64,000 nucleotides of DNA, taken from Spirillospora albida (GTDB taxonomy: Bacteria; Actinomycetota; Actinomycetes; Streptosporangiales; Streptosporangiaceae). Made by a program: the position numbers and the translations under genes. Under the pieces are notes generated by a model. It had not been told where the DNA came from. It saw only the letters and a program-made list of their open reading frames with translations, and made no database searches. The DNA lies in assembly GCF_000718255.1 (NCBI RefSeq), contig NZ_JOFJ01000001.1, positions 248,001 through 312,000 on the forward strand, read 5' to 3'. This document shows, in pieces, positions 60,797 through 64,000 of this stretch. Numbering within the stretch: position 1 is the stretch's first letter; each line of letters begins with the position of its first letter.

Positions 60797-61462
60797 CTAC
60801 TCGTCCTCCTGGTCGAGGCCCTTCTCGATGGCGTAGCGGACGAGCTCCACGCGGTTGTGGAGCTGGAGCTTGCGGAGCGTGTTCTGCACGTGGTTCTGGA
60901 CCGTCCGGTGGGACAGGACGAGACGGGCCGCGATCTGCTTGTAGCCGAGGCCCTTGGCGACGAGCCGCAGGACCTCGGTCTCGCGTTCGGTCAGGCGGGG
61001 CGCGTCGTCGTCCTCGCGGGCGGGGGCCGCGGCGAGGCGGCGGTACTCCCCGAGGACGAGGCCGGCCAGCCCGGGGGTGAAGACGGCGTCGCCCGCGCCG
61101 GTCCGCCGGACGGCGTCCAGGAACTCCTCGCGGGCCGCGGACTTCAGCAGGTAGCCGGTGGCGCCCGCCTTCACGGCCTCCAGGACGTCCTGCTGCTCGC
61201 CGCTGGCCGACAGGACCAGCACGCGGACGGGCGGGTCGGCGGCGACCAGGCGGCGGGTCACCTCGACGCCGCTGATGTCGGGCAGCCGAAGGTCGACGAC
61301 CGCGACCTCGGGGCGCGCTGCGGCGGAGATGCGGACGGCGGTGCGGCCGTCCCCGGCGGTCGCGACGACCTCGTGCCCCGCCTCGGCGAGGTCGCGGGCG
61401 ACGGCCTCGCGCCACATCGGGTGGTCGTCCACCACCATGACCCTGAGAGGTGACTCGCTCAC
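60797..61462 (-). CDS. NarL/LuxR-type response regulator (MacR-like)
   Basis: A 221-residue regulator. The receiver (about 1-125) has MVVDDHPMWREAVARDL, the phospho-acceptor Asp in VAVVDLRLPDISGVEV and LLKSAAREEFLDAV with the conserved Lys. The LuxR helix-turn-helix is APRLTERETEVLRLVAKGLG then YKQIAARLVLSHRTVQNHVQ (about 154-195). The GTG overlaps the kinase stop as GTGA. The pair matches MacRS of Streptomyces, which influences antibiotic production and morphology; orthology is inferred from the kinase type and from neighbours pfkA and plsC. Confidence 0.9.
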   Translation of the reverse strand: MSESPLRVMVVDDHPMWREAVARDLAEAGHEVVATAGDGRTAVRISAAARPEVAVVDLRLPDISGVEVTRRLVAADPPVRVLVLSASGEQQDVLEAVKAGATGYLLKSAAREEFLDAVRRTGAGDAVFTPGLAGLVLGEYRRLAAAPAREDDDAPRLTERETEVLRLVAKGLGYKQIAARLVLSHRTVQNHVQNTLRKLQLHNRVELVRYAIEKGLDQEDE

Positions 61463-62634
61463 ATGACCACCCTACGGCGCGGGACCGTCAGCTCGATCTC
61501 GGTGCCCTCGCCCGGCGCGGACACGATCGCGACGTCGCCGCCGAGATCGCGGACCCGGCCCCGGATCGACTGGGCGACGCCGAGCCGGCCGTCCGCGGCG
61601 GCCGCCTCCAGCCGGCCGGGCGGCATGCCGGGGCCGTCGTCGCGGACGCTGACGGTGATCGCGCCCGTGCCGTCGTCCTCCAGCAGGACCCAGGCCCGGG
61701 TGCCCTCGGGGCAGTGCCGCCGGACGTTGTCGAGCGCCGCCGCGACCGCCGCCGCGACCTCGCGCGCCGCGTGCTCGGGCAGCTCCACGGGCGTCGCCGG
61801 GGTGGACACCGTCACGATCGTGGACGCGAGGGCGTTGAGGAGCGGGCGCAGGTCCTCGTCCTGGCCGGAACCGGACGGCCGGGGCGCCGGGCCGGTCCCG
61901 ATCAGCGCCCGCAGCGCCGCCTCCTGCTCCCCCGCCAGCCGGCCCAGGTCGGCCGCCTCGCCGCCGAGCTCGCCGCCGCGCCGGCGCACCATCGCCAGGA
62001 CCTGCAGCACCGAGTCGTGGATGTCTCGGGCGAGCCGCTCCCGCTCCCGGGTGGCCGACTCCAGCTGCACCGCCCGCGCGAGCCGCGCCTCCGCCGCCCG
62101 CGCGAGCCGCACCACGTGCCCGACGACGAACCCGGCGAGGAACAGCAGGACGATCCCGTTGACCGTGCCGCCGGTCATCCCGTCCGCCGTGCCGGCGATC
62201 GCGTGCACGGCGAGGTTGGACGCGGCGAGCACGGTCGCGGCGGCCAGGCCCCAGCGGCGCCCGCCCGCGACCGCCCACGCCAGCACGGCCGCGGCGACCC
62301 ACGACACCGGCAGGGTCGGACGGCCCTCCGCGATCCCGGCGTGCGTCTCCACCCACGCGGTCGTAAGGACGCAGCCGGCCGCGACGGCGAGGTCGGCGGC
62401 CAGCAGCGGCCGTCCCCGGCGGCGCGGGTCGCGGAACGCCGCCACGGCCCACACCGTCCAGGCCGTCATGACGCCGAGGACGGCCCAGCCGCCCACCGGG
62501 TGCGCGTACCCGCCGGCGTTCTTCGCGATCATGACGGCGGCGTAGAGCAGCGCGATGCCGCGGTACACGGCGACGGCGCGCCACAGCGCCGCCTCCAGTC
62601 CCAGCGCGTCACCGCCGGCCCCGTCGGCGCCCAC
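61459..62634 (-). CDS. MacS-type sensor histidine kinase
   Basis: A 391-residue membrane kinase. The N-terminal half (about 1-180) has five or six hydrophobic segments of the MacS/DUF5931 type (YRGIALLYAAVMIAKNAGGY near 24). The HisKA_3 phosphorylation helix is ERERLARDIHDSVLQVLAMV near 195-214, with the His in DIHD. The ATPase domain has AALDNVRRH and SVRDDGPGMPPGRLE. The GTG lies 27 bases after the acyltransferase stop. Partner of the LuxR-type regulator. Confidence 0.9.
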   Translation of the reverse strand: MGADGAGGDALGLEAALWRAVAVYRGIALLYAAVMIAKNAGGYAHPVGGWAVLGVMTAWTVWAVAAFRDPRRRGRPLLAADLAVAAGCVLTTAWVETHAGIAEGRPTLPVSWVAAAVLAWAVAGGRRWGLAAATVLAASNLAVHAIAGTADGMTGGTVNGIVLLFLAGFVVGHVVRLARAAEARLARAVQLESATRERERLARDIHDSVLQVLAMVRRRGGELGGEAADLGRLAGEQEAALRALIGTGPAPRPSGSGQDEDLRPLLNALASTIVTVSTPATPVELPEHAAREVAAAVAAALDNVRRHCPEGTRAWVLLEDDGTGAITVSVRDDGPGMPPGRLEAAAADGRLGVAQSIRGRVRDLGGDVAIVSAPGEGTEIELTVPRRRVVM

Positions 62635-62661
62635 GACCGCCCGCGTGCTACCGCCCGTGGC

Positions 62662-63381
62662 TCAGTCCTCCTCGTCGTCCACCGGGCGGACCGCCTTGCC
62701 CGCCATCTCCGCCTTCACCTCGGCGGCGTACCGGTCGACGTACTCCTGCCCGGACAGGTCCCTGATCGCCTGCATGATCTCGTCGGTGATCGCGCGGAGC
62801 ACCTCGCGGTCGTCCTCGCGGCCGTAGTGGCGGGAGAAGTCCAGCGGCTTCCCGAACCGGACGCCCGGACGGACGCCCAGCCGCGGCAGCCGCCGTCCGG
62901 CCGGCATCAGCTCGAACGTGTTGATCATGGCCATCGGGATCACCGGGACGCGGGACTGCAGCGCCAGCCGCGCCACCCCCGTCTTCCCCCGGTACAGCCG
63001 GTTGTCGGGGGCTCGGGTGCCCTCCGGGTAGATCCCGAGCAGCTTGCCCTCCGCCAGGATCCGCAGGCCCGTCCGGAGCGCCGCCTCCGACGCCGACCCG
63101 CCGGTCCGGTCGACCGGCACCACGCCCACGCCGGTGAAGAACGCCTTGCTGATCAGGCCCTTGAGTCCCTTGCCGGTGAAGTACTCGCCCTTGCCGATGA
63201 AGAAGATCGGGCGCATCAGGGGCAGCGGCCCGAAGAAGTGGTCGGCGAACGACAGGTGGTTGCTGACCATCAGGGCCGGGCCGCGCTTCGGCACGTTGCG
63301 CATCCCCCGGTTCCGCGGCCGCCACAGCAGGTACATGACGGGCGACAGGACGATCCTCAGCAGGATCCAGAACCACAGCAT
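62662..63381 (-). CDS. 1-acyl-sn-glycerol-3-phosphate acyltransferase-family protein
   Basis: A 239-residue PlsC-like acyltransferase. An N-terminal membrane helix (MLWFWILLRIVLSPVMYLLW) is followed by NHLSFADHFF near 41-50 (the NHxxxxD motif I), GVGVVPVDRTGGSASE, IYPEGTRAPDNRLYRGKTGV near 117-136 (motif III EGTR) and VPVIPMAMI (motif IV). The ATG has GAGGAAGG 7 bases upstream. It may acylate lysophosphatidic acid or another acceptor. It heads a unit with the two-component genes. Confidence 0.9.
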   Translation of the reverse strand: MLWFWILLRIVLSPVMYLLWRPRNRGMRNVPKRGPALMVSNHLSFADHFFGPLPLMRPIFFIGKGEYFTGKGLKGLISKAFFTGVGVVPVDRTGGSASEAALRTGLRILAEGKLLGIYPEGTRAPDNRLYRGKTGVARLALQSRVPVIPMAMINTFELMPAGRRLPRLGVRPGVRFGKPLDFSRHYGREDDREVLRAITDEIMQAIRDLSGQEYVDRYAAEVKAEMAGKAVRPVDDEED

Positions 63382-63673
63382 GCCGACGCCTTCCTCCGGC
63401 CGCGGGTGCGGCGCGCTCAGGTCCCCGTCCGTGCCGGGGAGACGATGGGACATCTTCCCATCCCCCGCCCGGCCCGCCCACCGCCGCCCTCGGGTCGTCC
63501 CGTCCCGGCGGCGCCGGGCGCGGGTTGACCGTAGGCTCGGGGAAGCAATGTGAATCGGGTGTGCCCGGGGGCTTGTACCGGGCGGCGCAGCGAATACCGT
63601 GGGACACACGTTTCGGGGTGTCCGGAGTGCCGCCGGTGCCCGGGCACATGTCAGAGGGGGAGCGGAGGCCGCC
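63382..63673. other. divergent intergenic region between the acyltransferase and the last gene
   Basis: Contains a plausible plus-strand promoter at 63573-63600 and another TTGACC hexamer at 63525-63530. No coding frame is supported within it. Confidence 0.45.
63573..63600 (+). promoter_or_regulatory. promoter of the plus-strand gene at the window end
   Basis: TTGTAC (63573-63578) and TACCGT (63595-63600) have a 16-base spacer. Transcription would start near 63607, about 67 bases before the small upstream frame. Confidence 0.5.
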
Positions 63674-63715
63674 ATGCCGGTGCAGCCGGAGTCGTCGAGG
63701 GAGCCGGCCCCGTGA
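63674..63715 (+). CDS. possible 13-residue upstream frame coupled to the following gene
   Basis: ATG-started frame MPVQPESSREPAP with a good GGAGG 5 bases upstream. Its TGA overlaps the GTG of the next gene as GTGA, so it would couple translation. It could be a regulatory leader frame or an artefact of a chance ATG. No amino-acid bias is evident. Confidence 0.35.
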   Translation: MPVQPESSREPAP

Positions 63716-64000
63716 ACCGCCGCGGCAACGGGCTGACAGCGGACGACTACGCCCCGCTGGCCGACCTCGCCCCGCATCTCGCCGACGCGATGCTCACCGC
63801 GCTCGGCGAGGCCGGTGTGGCGGCGTACGCGGCCTCGCCGCCGGGGGCCGACGAGCCCGGCGACGACCTCGACCGCCTGTACGTGGACGCGGCGATGAAG
63901 CCGGCCGCCGAGGGCATCCTGCGCAACCACCTCACCCGGCTGCGGGACGCGGCCGGGCGCGGCGAGGGCGCGGACCGCGCCGACGCCGACGCCGACCTCC
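63712..64000 (+). CDS. hypothetical protein, 3' part cut by the window edge
   Basis: About 96 codons are visible: VNRRGNGLTADDYAPLADLA, then PHLADAMLTALGEAGVAAYA, an acidic linker with DEPGDDLDRLYVDAA, then EGILRNHLTRLRDAAGRGEG. The GTG has GAGGGAG 8 bases upstream. The visible part is helical and soluble. I do not recognise the family; the pattern suggests a conserved actinobacterial protein near the MacRS locus. The C-terminus is outside the window. Confidence 0.7.
   Translation, partial: MNRRGNGLTADDYAPLADLAPHLADAMLTALGEAGVAAYAASPPGADEPGDDLDRLYVDAAMKPAAEGILRNHLTRLRDAAGRGEGADRADADADL

Overview
The window is high-GC DNA with dense, tightly overlapping genes, frequent GTG/TTG starts and many start codons lying 6-8 bases after a TANNNT -10 box (leaderless mRNAs). 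bldD, mihF, a SAV_6107-type HEPN gene, a MacRS-like two-component pair, a 6C RNA and an Rv2175c-like protein together point to a filamentous actinobacterium, most likely of the Actinomadura/Thermomonosporaceae kind. The genus is inference from gene content. No tRNA, rRNA, insertion sequence or CRISPR array was seen.

Region 1 (1-28.9 kb) is a housekeeping block, mostly on the minus strand. It holds the riboflavin operon ribE-ribM-ribBA-ribH behind an FMN riboswitch (no ribD next to it), then rpe, a PAP2 phosphatase, and def-fmt-rsmB. Next come a large uncharacterised gene, a PriA that has lost its helicase motifs, metK, coaBC, rpoZ, gmk and mihF. After an 800-base gene-free stretch lies the complete pyrimidine operon pyrR-pyrB-pyrC-carA-carB-pyrK-pyrD-pyrF, with a PyrR-binding loop next to the pyrR ribosome-binding site. 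bldD is divergent from pyrR.

Region 2 (28.9-34.2 kb) looks accessory: an MFS exporter, an HEPN-domain gene behind a perfect LexA/SOS box, a YbaK-ArsC gene pair, two proteins resembling type VII secretion-associated helical proteins, and a GNAT acetyltransferase whose 3' end overlaps metF.

Region 3 (34.2-49.2 kb) carries metF, a polyprenyl diphosphate synthase, an AhpD-like protein with a secreted GH3 glycosidase, and a Ser/Thr kinase. Thiamine genes follow: thiE, then thiO-thiS-thiG behind a TPP riboswitch whose conserved 3' strand is itself the thiO Shine-Dalgarno. An Rv2175c-like DNA-binding protein, a DMT exporter, a 4-PASTA kinase, endonuclease IV and a 6C small RNA complete the block.

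Region 4 (49.4-64 kb) has a LytS/LytTR pair operonic with an SSS-family symporter and its small partner, behind a 14-base palindromic operator. Then come a sulfite-oxidase-like enzyme and a type I-beta DAHP synthase controlled by what looks like a complete Tyr/Phe leader-peptide attenuator. A second leaderless leader peptide (Tyr-Trp and Cys codons) precedes a DMT exporter. The block ends with a DUF5954 protein, thiI, a phosphofructokinase with pyrophosphate-type signature residues, two DasR-like operators, a MacRS-like pair, an acyltransferase and a truncated gene.

The observations most worth following up are the two leader-peptide attenuators, the SOS-boxed HEPN gene, the 6C RNA, the DasR-like sites near pfkA, and the palindrome controlling the symporter/two-component operon.
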